Assembly (NCBI RefSeq): GCF_030817215.1
Contig: NZ_JAUSZA010000001.1
Location: 4,934,501 to 4,998,500, forward strand
Direction of reading: 5' to 3'
Length of the DNA: 64,000 bases
Source of the DNA: Paenibacillus sp. V4I3
Lineage (GTDB): Bacteria > Bacillota > Bacilli > Paenibacillales > NBRC-103111
A model generated the notes under the pieces. The model was given only the letters and a program-made list of their open reading frames with translations, was not told where the DNA came from and did not search any database. A program made the translations under genes and the position numbers. Position 1 is the first letter of the stretch, and every line of letters starts with the position of its first letter. Shown piece by piece: positions 8,007-15,570 of this stretch.

Positions 8007-9155
8007 TTGCGAAAATTATGGCTCTTGAGCTTACTAGTCGCATTACTTCTCTGTTCAGGTTGCTGGGACAAGAAGGAAATCAACGAACTGGCAATTGTAA
8101 CCTCAATCGGCATCGACCGGGAACCATCGACTGGCATGTATATTGCTTATTACCAAGTAATCAACCCACCGGCCCTCTCCTCGAGGCAAGGTGGTGGATC
8201 CAAGGCATCGGTTTACACGTATCGTTTCAAGGAATATAGCTTGGGCCGGTTCATTCAGAAATCGAGCACGATGATGCCGCGTTTGCTTTTCACCTCACAT
8301 TTGCATTGCTATATATTATCCGAAGAGGTGGCCCGTCATGGAATCATTGATATTCTCAACTACTTAGAAACGACTCCCGAATGGCGTATGAACGCTTATC
8401 TGTTTGTGACGGATTCCCCTCTACAGGCTGTAATGAACAGCTTTACGACACTTGAAAAAATGCCCGGTCGCCATGCCACCTCGCTTGTTCGCGTTCTGTC
8501 GCGGGGGTCCTTTGCGGGGGGCGTAGAGCCGATCCGTGTCAAAGACATCGTGACAGGTATGGAATTCCAATTGCCGACACTTATACCGATGATCCACTAC
8601 CGCGGCAAACCGGCGGAAACTACCGAGAGATTGGAGCAGATTGACGCCAGCAAACAAGCGCCGTCCTTTTTTGAGGACAGCGCGGTGTTCTTCAAAGGAC
8701 GCATGGAAGGACGCTTGGACAGTCAGAATAAATACTATTATCACATCCTGAACACGAAATATCGGAAATTCACAGAAACGGTTAAAGTAGGCGGAAGTTA
8801 CGTCGACGTAGAGACGAATAATGTCCAAGTGAAACGGAAATGGGACCGATCCGCCAACCGTCTCAACATCCTCATTCATGCTGATCTCCGCATATTGAAC
8901 AACCAACAAAATAGCAAATTAACGTTGCAAAACGTACATATGATCGAAAAGGCGTTTAATCGTGTCGTAGCGGACAAAGCGGAGAAGATGGTTGTGTTGG
9001 GAAGGCTAAAGAACTGGGATCTATTAGGCTTGCAGGATGAAGGGGCTACTTCGGATTCATGGCGGCAGACGTCGGTGAATTTCTCGGTTACATCTGACGT
9101 TACGACGACAGGCAACAAGAGTGATCCCTATACCAAGGAAGGCAAGGAGGGGTAA
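8007..9155 (+). CDS. gerKC: Ger(x)C-family spore germination lipoprotein, C subunit
   Basis: The 382-residue product is the lipoprotein C subunit of the germinant receptor. A basic start 'MRKLWLLSLLVALLLCSGC' forms a lipoprotein signal ending at Cys19, followed by the family hallmark WDKKEINELAIV and GIDRE. The middle has 'RLLFTSHLHCYILSEEVARH' and the C-terminal third 'VHMIEKAFNRVVADKAEKM', as in GerAC/GerKC. The start is a TTG at 8007 with GGGGGG six bases upstream. It overlaps no gene but lies within 12 bases of both neighbours, so the three subunits are co-transcribed. Expression is expected in the forespore. Confidence 0.93.
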   Translation: MRKLWLLSLLVALLLCSGCWDKKEINELAIVTSIGIDREPSTGMYIAYYQVINPPALSSRQGGGSKASVYTYRFKEYSLGRFIQKSSTMMPRLLFTSHLHCYILSEEVARHGIIDILNYLETTPEWRMNAYLFVTDSPLQAVMNSFTTLEKMPGRHATSLVRVLSRGSFAGGVEPIRVKDIVTGMEFQLPTLIPMIHYRGKPAETTERLEQIDASKQAPSFFEDSAVFFKGRMEGRLDSQNKYYYHILNTKYRKFTETVKVGGSYVDVETNNVQVKRKWDRSANRLNILIHADLRILNNQQNSKLTLQNVHMIEKAFNRVVADKAEKMVVLGRLKNWDLLGLQDEGATSDSWRQTSVNFSVTSDVTTTGNKSDPYTKEGKEG

Positions 9156-9162
9156 AGAGCAT

Positions 9163-10266
9163 ATGGAATCCGTCCGGCTCAACGCGTGGCAGTTTCACTT
9201 GTTGACGCAAATCTATGTCATCGGTACTGCGTTTATTTTGCTCCCCGGCCCGATCATCGCGAGTGCAAAACAATATGGGTGGATTGTCGTCATTTGGGCG
9301 ACCTTGTATGGGCTGGTGCTTGCTTTCGGCTACTTGTACCTTGCAAAACTGTATCCAGGAAAGACACTTATCGAGATCGCCTTGCAGGCATTTGGCAAGT
9401 GGGCCGGCGGCCTCGTCTCGTTACTGTATATCGTTTTTTTCATCCAAATCGCTTCGTGGGTAACCCACAATCTTGGCGATTTCATGCATATTAACCTCAT
9501 GCCACTTACACCTATTTCTATATTCCATATCATGATATTGCTCGTCAGTGCGTATGCCGTGTCGAAGGGGATCGAATCAATCGCCTTGGTGAACGAACTT
9601 CTGGTGCCTTACCTCTATTCAGCGTTCTGGGTTCCGATAGTTATCATGCTGCGGGAGTGGAAGTGGCGTTATTTTCACGTCGCCTACCCTTTCCATCTGA
9701 GCGACGTCGTTATTCAAACCCGATTCGTATTGGCGTTTCCCTTTATGGAGACGGTGGCGTTCTTGATGCTTATTCCATTCGTGCAGAGGAAAGTGAAAAT
9801 CGCGTTTATTACGGGAATCGCTGTCGCCGGCGTAATGTTGACCGCTTGCGTCTTTATTTCGATTGGGGTTCTAGGCGTGTATCGCGGCCAACAATTGGTT
9901 TACCCAATCTTTTCGATGTTCCGCGAAATGAGATTTACCGGCTTCATCGAGCATTTGGAAGCGATACTTGCTGTGAATATTGTGCTGGTAGTATTTATTA
10001 AGCTGTGCATACTATTCTATTGCTCAATTTTGGGCGTCTGCCAGCTGTTCAAAATTGAGAAGCGAAACAGCGTAATTTATCCGATGATTTGGGTCATTTC
10101 TGCGTATTCGATGCTGTTTATGAATAACGTCGAAAATCTCGATTGGATAAAAAAATATTTGTTCGAATACTACTTCTTATTCGCCGTAGCTCTTCCTATC
10201 CTATTCATCGTCTCGGCCAAATGGAGAAATAACGGGCGGCGGATGAAGAAGGACGGCTCTGCATGA
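9163..10266 (+). CDS. gerKB: Spore germination permease, B subunit (GerKB-like)
   Basis: This 367-residue protein has about ten hydrophobic helices and belongs to the spore permease family of the APC superfamily, the likely germinant-binding subunit. Family landmarks include 'LNAWQFHLLTQIYVIGTAFI', 'YPGKTLIEIALQAFGKWAGG' and 'FPFMETVAFLMLIPFVQ'. I place the start at the ATG 9163, after AAGGAGG at 9144-9150. The longer frame from GTG 9121 would add a basic tail that overlaps gerKC. The stop overlaps the next small gene by four bases (ATGA). The remnant at 4019-4516 is the C-terminal part of a second copy of this family. Confidence 0.92.
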   Translation: MESVRLNAWQFHLLTQIYVIGTAFILLPGPIIASAKQYGWIVVIWATLYGLVLAFGYLYLAKLYPGKTLIEIALQAFGKWAGGLVSLLYIVFFIQIASWVTHNLGDFMHINLMPLTPISIFHIMILLVSAYAVSKGIESIALVNELLVPYLYSAFWVPIVIMLREWKWRYFHVAYPFHLSDVVIQTRFVLAFPFMETVAFLMLIPFVQRKVKIAFITGIAVAGVMLTACVFISIGVLGVYRGQQLVYPIFSMFREMRFTGFIEHLEAILAVNIVLVVFIKLCILFYCSILGVCQLFKIEKRNSVIYPMIWVISAYSMLFMNNVENLDWIKKYLFEYYFLFAVALPILFIVSAKWRNNGRRMKKDGSA

Positions 10267-10466
10267 CGATTTTGGTCGCCGTCTATGCCTTAACCATCGG
10301 AGTCGGTTATGCGATGCGAAAATTCGGGACATACAACGGCAAAGAGACTACAGTTTTCCTCTCAATCGCAACTATCGGAGCCGTTTTGTGGCTCAGTATC
10401 ATTCTGCGTCATCCGTTAGATTTAAATGATGCGATCGGTTTCATCATCGAGCGGGTCCTGCGTTAA
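10263..10466 (+). CDS. Small two-helix membrane protein, candidate D subunit of the germinant receptor
   Basis: The 67-residue product has two hydrophobic segments, 'MTILVAVYALTIGVGYAM' and 'VFLSIATIGAVLWLSIIL'. It starts in a four-base ATGA overlap with gerKB, a sign of translational coupling. Small two-helix D proteins are known to be encoded with some Bacillus GerA-type receptors and to modulate germination rate. Assignment here rests on size, topology and position rather than sequence recognition. A hairpin about 110 bases downstream probably ends the operon. Confidence 0.7.
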   Translation: MTILVAVYALTIGVGYAMRKFGTYNGKETTVFLSIATIGAVLWLSIILRHPLDLNDAIGFIIERVLR

Positions 10467-10575
10467 GTCTACATTAATTCTTCGGGATGAGAGAATGTAT
10501 GAGTGGGAGGGGTGTAGGTGAGATGCCTGAAAAAACTAAATTTCCAAATTATTATTTTACGTAATCAAATATAAG

Positions 10576-10599
10576 GCCGGTATCCCCAAAGATGCCGGC
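10576..10599 (+). terminator. Terminator of the germination operon
   Basis: GCCGGTATC and GATGCCGGC pair (one G-T) around a CCCAAA loop, followed by TTCTTGTT. It lies 110 bases after the last operon gene. Confidence 0.65.
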
Positions 10600-10727
10600 T
10601 TCTTGTTGGTGGTCACAGATTTACTAATTTAAGCAATCGTTGGACACACTGGGGGAGTGTTCAGACCACAATTAACTGCAGTCAGACTCAATAATGGTTT
10701 GACTTATCAAAAACAAAATCTGATATT

Positions 10728-11549
10728 ATGAGTCATTTGTTTATCCCGGCGTACGCAATAAACAACAAGAATGTCTTAGCGTACTTGATCCACGCCCTCG
10801 ATGAATCGTTTTTTATCAACGAAGAAGAAGGAGTGGTATGTAAAACTGATTTTAATTCCAAGTACCAATCATGGAACCGTGCGAGATTAAATGTTCCCAC
10901 TCACCGAACTCAGAAGCCTGATCGCATAAATTCACGAATGCTAATTAACACATTCAAGGATTACGAAAATCAGGAGTTCTATGACTACGAACATAAGATG
11001 GGTGCATATAGGAGAGAGAATCTTCATTCATTTGCGCTTATCGATAGATATTTCTGCGATGAACAACAAGAACTACTTGGGAGCTTCCTGCAAAATTCTT
11101 TCAACTTTCAAAGAGAGAAACCATTTGAGTTGAAATGGTTAGTACAGAAAGTTGCAGCTGCTTTTTTAACTAGTTCATTAAATGCATTTCGAATGTGTTC
11201 TGAAAGTGGAGCTAAACAAAAGCTTGCTCCAACTAGCAAACTCTACGAGTCTTTGGTTAATGACACAATACCATTCATTGTTATTAGGCATCCAAAAGAT
11301 TTAGCGAGTAGAGTACCGATTACATTTTTTCAGTTCAAAAAGAACAATCATGAAACAATGAGAGATTTAGAATGTCCTAACCAGCAAAATAAAAAGATAA
11401 ATCAAATGAAAGAAATAAGGCATACACCTCTAGCATATTCCATGAGATATTATGGATCAAATTATCCAGAAAATTTTAAAAGTGAATCTAGAGATATCGA
11501 TAAGCATGTGTTAGGCCTATGTGCTCCCACTAAATACTTGAAATATTAA
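10728..11549 (+). CDS. Protein of unknown family (paralogue of 38636 and 3460)
   Basis: The frame encodes 273 residues, hydrophilic and without a signal peptide. I do not recognise a domain. The segment 'YENQEFYDYEHKMGAYRREN' resembles the in-frame sequence just upstream of the 38636 start. 'LKWLVQKVAAAFL' and 'NDTIPFIVIRHP' align with FKWIIMKFVSVNYL and HIEIPMMILKLP there, and 'NNHETMRDLECPNQQNKK' aligns with RKNSMSTINLICPYNSNKK. The FAY-YVFWKH block of the relatives is absent here. There is no good ribosome-binding site, so the true start may differ. A terminator overlaps the end of the gene and was later duplicated. Confidence 0.55.
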   Translation: MSHLFIPAYAINNKNVLAYLIHALDESFFINEEEGVVCKTDFNSKYQSWNRARLNVPTHRTQKPDRINSRMLINTFKDYENQEFYDYEHKMGAYRRENLHSFALIDRYFCDEQQELLGSFLQNSFNFQREKPFELKWLVQKVAAAFLTSSLNAFRMCSESGAKQKLAPTSKLYESLVNDTIPFIVIRHPKDLASRVPITFFQFKKNNHETMRDLECPNQQNKKINQMKEIRHTPLAYSMRYYGSNYPENFKSESRDIDKHVLGLCAPTKYLKY

Positions 11550-11708
11550 AGCCGCGCAACTCACTTGAGAAACGCGGCTTTTAAGATAGCAGCGCGCTAA
11601 TCGGTCCCACTAAATACTTGAAATATTAAAGCCGTGCAACTCACTTGAGAAACGCGGCTTTATTCTGGATTTCGTCAAAAAGCTTAGAGATAGCAGCGCG
11701 CTAATCGG
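11525..11708. repeat. Tandem duplication of a gene end plus terminator
   Basis: Bases 11525-11604 (last residues of the 10728 gene, its stop and its terminator) recur at 11605-11708. The second copy has a 24-base insertion and one change in the hairpin stem. Each copy begins TCCCACTAAATACTTG and ends GCAGCGCGCTAATCGG. Confidence 0.85.
11548..11584 (+). terminator. Terminator of the 10728 gene (first copy)
   Basis: AAAGCCGCG and CGCGGCTTTT form the stem. The second copy is at 11628-11662, with a G-T pair in the stem. Confidence 0.75.
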
Positions 11709-11812
11709 ATAATGTTCTTGTCAGTTATCGGACAATGTTCTTGTCAATTCTCAGTGTCAAGAACTTGATCCGATTGCCGATTTGTGTCAAGAACATTGTC
11801 CGATTGCCGACA
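11707..11812. repeat. Tn7/Mu-like end-repeat element, family 1
   Basis: Two direct copies of a motif like CGGACAATGTTCTTGTCA are followed by two inverted copies (TGTCAAGAAC-TGATCCGA and the like), ending in CCGACA. The motif GACAAGAAC plus TGTCGG termini is shared with the elements at 39440, 47574, 49668, 50029 and 59015. No coding capacity exists. Confidence 0.65.
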
Positions 11813-11832
11813 AGTGTAAAAGAGCGCGCTCA

Positions 11833-11844
11833 GCTAACGGGCAG
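11833..11844. repeat. Cassette-boundary motif, short form
   Basis: GCTAACGGGCAG combines the left end (GCTAACG) and right end (GGGCAG) of the bipartite element described at 60891, without the hairpins between them. The following GCGTGGTAG is shared with the copy at 41589. Confidence 0.55.
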
Positions 11845-12001
11845 GATTGCGTGGTAGTTCGGCTGATTTTCTGTTAAAGAAATAAACATACCAATAGTAC
11901 TACAATCACTACAAACAAATAGTCTGTATGCTACTTCTGGAACAATTACAGGTTAGGGTATAATGTTCAGCGGAGGGCCCGTTCTTCGCCATGGAGGTAA
12001 T

Positions 12002-12078
12002 ATGACTACGTTAGCATATCAAGGTACCGCGTCCTCAATTGAAAAGTTAGATGAGATTATTGGCCACTTCGAATTGTA
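12002..12078 (+). CDS. Possible 25-residue peptide or gene remnant
   Basis: A 25-codon frame starts at ATG 12002, five bases after GGAGG. The peptide begins MTTLAYQGTASSIEKLDEI and ends at a TAA just before AGCTAACG, a cassette-boundary-like motif. It could be the start of a truncated gene. No family is recognised. Confidence 0.3.
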
Positions 12079-12125
12079 AAGCTAACGCACTTGGTTCTAC
12101 ATGCTCTTATTTGGGAGGGAATTGT

Positions 12126-12308
12126 TTGTTAAGTAACATAAAAGAACTTTTTGGCGATTTGGATTTCTTTTCAAAGCAAGTTGCTGAGGTAGATTTGTCA
12201 ACAATTATGTTTGAACAATACAAATTCTCAATGGGATATATGATGATAGATACAATTTTTACAAAGTGCGACCAATTCTTAAATATTAAAGAAGCATTTG
12301 CAGCGTAA
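12126..12308 (+). CDS. Hypothetical 60-residue protein
   Basis: A GGGAGGG ribosome-binding site at 12113-12119 points to the TTG at 12126, giving 60 residues beginning LSNIKELFGDLDFFSKQVAE and ending near 'KCDQFLNIKEAFAA'. The same frame is open from 12051, but that longer form crosses the boundary motif and has no ribosome-binding site. The protein is acidic, probably helical and cytosolic. I do not recognise a family. It sits in a stretch of small same-strand genes with boundary-like repeats. Confidence 0.4.
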   Translation: MLSNIKELFGDLDFFSKQVAEVDLSTIMFEQYKFSMGYMMIDTIFTKCDQFLNIKEAFAA

Positions 12309-12484
12309 GATTAAAAAATGGGCATGTATATGATAAGTTTTTTTGTCAGAATGATGATTATTACTTCATATATGAATGGGGGATTTATGCTTAAACTAAT
12401 ACAGGAGGCTCACTATAAAGGTTTAACTCTGTAAAGAAGCAAATAACAATTTTTAATTTTCAACTATTGGAAGGTGATTAAAAA

Positions 12485-13048
12485 GTGAGGGCATTTTTGA
12501 AATTGACAAAGTATAAAAAGTGTAGGTTGTGGGTTGATGACTACGGATTCCCTGGAAGCAAGGATGTAGGGAAAATAATAGATAAAAATATCCCTTCTTC
12601 AATGCTAAAAAGAGATGTTGCAAGTAAGAATGTAATCGAAGTATCACTTCCAAGAAATACGAGCAATTATGCTCTAGTTGGGTTCGAGTTTATGCCTGAC
12701 TTGGCAGGGAATATGACTGAAGTAAGTGTACACGTATCTAGTGAGCAAACAACCTACTCTAATGAAACTTTAGCTATATCAAATAATGTATTCTCTGGTA
12801 TCCCAGACGAGTTTGCACTGAGTGTTCTGGAAAGTGCTATAGAAGCGATCAATGAAATAGGAGGCTTTTCACCTGGAAGGTTAATTTTCAACATTGGTGC
12901 ATATTCAGATAGCGGTTCAAGTATTATGATTTTCAGGTTAGCCACATCTGCACTAATCAAAATTTCACAATTTGATATAGAGAACATGAGTGATGATTTA
13001 TTGCAAGCTGAGCTCGAAACTCTTTTATCAATACGAGCTCAAAAATAG
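12485..13048 (+). CDS. Hypothetical protein, 187 residues
   Basis: The gene starts at GTG 12485 behind GGAAGGTG and encodes a soluble protein without signal peptide or membrane helix. Visible pieces are 'KCRLWVDDYGFPGSKDVGK', 'NYALVGFEFMPDLAGNM' and a central 'GGFSPGRLIFNIGAYSDSGS'. The alternating hydrophobic pattern suggests an alpha/beta fold. It is a lone small gene on the plus strand followed by a degenerate boundary repeat (TAACGGGAGG at 13096), like the cassette genes further right. I do not recognise the family and infer no function. Confidence 0.6.
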   Translation: MRAFLKLTKYKKCRLWVDDYGFPGSKDVGKIIDKNIPSSMLKRDVASKNVIEVSLPRNTSNYALVGFEFMPDLAGNMTEVSVHVSSEQTTYSNETLAISNNVFSGIPDEFALSVLESAIEAINEIGGFSPGRLIFNIGAYSDSGSSIMIFRLATSALIKISQFDIENMSDDLLQAELETLLSIRAQK

Positions 13049-13240
13049 GTAGCCTGAGAGCTAGCTGCCCGAAGTTGCTTCTTTTTTTGTTAAAGTAACG
13101 GGAGGTTAGCGTAGAAATACCCTTCTCATGGATATCCAAAATATTATTGTAGGAGTGAATGTTCGCAGTTGACGACTTTAAACTGTTGTTGGAACAACTG
13201 TAGTAAATATAAAAGGTTAAGAACGGAGGTGCGTGGTAGA

Positions 13241-13529
13241 ATGAAAATTATGTGCGAATGTGGTCATCCAATATGATACAACTGATTACTTGTCATATAA
13301 GGCTCATTTGATATCAGATCAAGATTGGTTTGATTTCTTGGATGAGATTGATTCTGCAATCGAAAAATCAGGACCATCAGAAATAGATAAAGAAAAAGCA
13401 TTAATGAAAATTAGAACGTTATCATCCAATCTAACTAAAAAAGTATATCAATGTAATAAATGTGGGATTGTGTTTATTAATAATAATCGGCTGGAAGTGT
13501 TTTATACGAAAATGAATTCAACGCTTTAA
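13241..13529 (+). pseudogene. Small zinc-ribbon-like protein, frameshifted
   Basis: An ATG at 13241 with the ribosome-binding site CGGAGGT opens a frame encoding MKIMCECGHPI that stops at once (TGA at 13274). One base over, the frame continues with 'DTTDYLSYKAHLISDQDWF' and ends with a second metal-binding-like pair in 'YQCNKCGIVF'. Together the CxCG and CxxCG pairs would make a zinc ribbon in a protein of about 95 residues. The +1 shift near 13274 breaks it, unless it is a sequencing error. No function can be assigned. Confidence 0.6.
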
Positions 13530-13811
13530 AGTGACACAGTACGAAACGAAAAAAGAGAGCTCCATAGCACTTGTCTACCAAATTATGGATCAGGTTGTTG
13601 TTTCTGTTAGCTCGACTTGGTATCCCATTTCACGGATCTTTCGTACCCAGTAATCAACTGTTTTTTCTTTTGTATGGTGTCATAATTATTGAGAAAGTTT
13701 TCAGAGTTGTTGAGAATGGATTTTCTGAATTGATGAGAAAATATATAATTATGCATTGACAGCGATACGATTATTCATCAGCACAAAGGGAGTGAAGCCA
13801 ATAAGCTCTAG

Positions 13812-13985
13812 AAAATAAACGGGTATTACTATTTCTTTCACAGCGAGGTTCGCCGTGAAGAAGGCGTTGAAGTCAGAGTCGTCATGATGTTAAGGGCAGA
13901 ACATATTTATGGGCCCTATGAAGAAAAGGAGCTTATCCATACGCATGGGATGGAAATAGACCGAGAGCCGAATCAAGCGGAATGA
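13812..13985 (+). pseudogene. Glycoside hydrolase family 43 fragment
   Basis: A 57-codon open stretch encodes NGYYYFFHSE, then 'VVMMLRAEHIYGPYEEKEL' and HTHGMEIDREPNQ, the central part of a GH43 beta-propeller enzyme (arabinofuranosidase/xylosidase type). It has neither a start nor the catalytic N-terminal Asp region, and ends in a stop at 13983. It directly precedes a second damaged GH43 gene, so an operon of such enzymes has decayed here. Confidence 0.6.
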
Positions 13986-14001
13986 GAGGTTGAAGCGGAA
14001 A

Positions 14002-14788
14002 ATGTCTGATCATGAACAATATGCCGGTTACCTGTTCGTTTATTTTACCGATGATGGCAAAGGCGGCGGGGAGGAAATCTACTTTGCTTTAAGCAAGGGG
14101 AACGATCCGCTGCATTGGCAGGAGCTGAATGGCGGTGAACCCGTGCTTACTTCTCGATTAGGGGAAAAAGGTATACGCGATCCGTACATCATTCGATCTC
14201 CTCAAGGGGATAAGTTCTTCTTGCTGGGGACGGATCTCAAAGCGCACGAAGACGGTAATTGGCAGCGTGCGGTAACCGAAGGGAGCCGCTCCATCCTGAT
14301 ATGGGAATCGCAGAATCTGGTTCATTGGTCCGAGCAGAGGATGCTGGAAATTGCGCCTCCAGGTGCTGGTTGCACCTGGGCGCCGGAAGCGTTCTTTGAT
14401 GTAGATTCGGAGCAGTTTTTCGTATATTGGGCCTCCAGGCTTGGAGAGCAAGAATCAGTAGGAGGTAAAGGCCGGTATCATCGCATACTAGTGGCGAGAA
14501 CTAAGGATTTCGTGCATTTTTCGGAGCCGGAGGTTTATATCGACCTCGGGTTTTCGGTCATTGATACGACGGTGATTCGGGCAAATGAAAAGATATACGT
14601 ACTTATTTATTGATGAGTATGGATTAAGAGGATATATACCGCTGGAGACGAAGGATTTGGATTCGGGCGAATGGAAAATGCCTGCGGAATTCTCGTTACC
14701 TACTATGCCTCGGCATGGATCCGTATTGCCTGTTACTCGCTCCGAATACGAGAGGTTGCTTTCCCAGTACGGCAAGGGACTCCAATAG
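14002..14788 (+). pseudogene. Glycoside hydrolase family 43 protein with internal deletion and frameshift
   Basis: The first frame from ATG 14002 encodes the N-terminal blades of a GH43 five-bladed propeller. It has 'YLFVYFTDDGKGGGEEIYFA', the Asp-containing KGIRDPYII and the Glu-containing 'CTWAPEAFFDVDSEQFFVYW'. After 'VIDTTVIRANEKIYV' the frame breaks near 14600. The C-terminal part then appears in another frame as 'EYGLRGYIPLETKDLDSGEW' and PRHGSVLPVT. Roughly 80 residues expected between these blocks are missing, so this is a deletion plus a frameshift. The adjacent sugar transporter and GH31 suggest plant-polysaccharide use. Confidence 0.75.
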
Positions 14789-14804
14789 CTTTTTGACGGT
14801 TCAT

Positions 14805-15545
14805 TCACTCAAACAAATTCCGATACTCCGTTGGGGTTCTTTCTGCAACTTGTTTAAAAATTCTACTGAAATAATAAGGATCTGGATAGCCTACACGCTG
14901 AGAGATTTCTCTGATAGAGAGATTCTTTTCCTTTGTAAGCAAATATTTGGCGTGATTGATTCGCACTGTTGTCAAGTATTTGGAAGGTGGTCCCCCTGAA
15001 TGTTTGATGAAAATTTTACTAAGATAAGAAGGATGAAAATTAAAGTGCCTGGAGATTGATTCCAGTGTAATTTCTTCATAAAAGTTTTCTTTTAAATATA
15101 GTTGAATCATCTTCACAATTTCTTCAGGTGCACGCATATTTTTCTCGGAAGAAGGCAGTGACTTAGGTAACTGCCTTTTGTTTTCAATCGACATCTTGAT
15201 CTTGATTAGGACTTGTTCCAAATCGCTAGTTATGATCGGTTTCAACAAATATTCGTTTACGTTGAATTTAATAGCTTGACGAGCATAATCGAAATTGTTA
15301 AAGCCGCTGATGATCACCTTTTGGATGTGGGGAAATTGAAGCGACACATGCTTTAACAGCTCTAATCCATCAATGGCAGGCATTTGAATATCCGTAAATA
15401 AAACATCGACAGCATTATTTTCAAGAAATTTCAGCGCAGACAAGCCATCTTGAGCAGTACCAATGATGATAAAAGAAGGATCTAAAGATTGAATCTTTTT
15501 AACGATGTTATTCAAAATTAATTCTTCATCTTCAACAACAACCAC
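14805..15545 (-). CDS. Two-component response regulator, YesN/AraC type
   Basis: The product has an N-terminal receiver domain and a C-terminal AraC-type DNA-binding domain. The receiver starts at VVVEDEE, has the phosphoacceptor Asp in 'VLFTDIQMPAIDG' and the conserved Lys in NEYLLKPI. The DNA-binding part has 'ESISRHFNFHPSYLSKIFIK' and 'ISQRVGYPDPYYFSRIFKQ'. At about 246 residues it is a short YesN. The start is uncertain: GTG 15545 is internal to the first beta-strand, and the true start may be a CTG just upstream behind GGGGTGAGG. It follows the kinase gene with almost no gap. It probably activates the divergent transporter operon at 17568. Confidence 0.92.
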   Translation of the reverse strand: MVVVEDEELILNNIVKKIQSLDPSFIIIGTAQDGLSALKFLENNAVDVLFTDIQMPAIDGLELLKHVSLQFPHIQKVIISGFNNFDYARQAIKFNVNEYLLKPIITSDLEQVLIKIKMSIENKRQLPKSLPSSEKNMRAPEEIVKMIQLYLKENFYEEITLESISRHFNFHPSYLSKIFIKHSGGPPSKYLTTVRINHAKYLLTKEKNLSIREISQRVGYPDPYYFSRIFKQVAERTPTEYRNLFE

Positions 15546-15570
15546 GCGAATTTGTGTTGTATGCTCCAGG

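Noticed and set aside
8018..10001. Alternative frames inside the germination genes
   Set aside because: They overlap well-supported gerKC and gerKB frames and read as unnatural Cys/Arg-rich peptides.
11700..11830. CRISPR-like repeat array
   Set aside because: The repeats are few, occur in both orientations and are separated by spacers of only a few bases; no cas gene is present. They fit transposon end repeats better.
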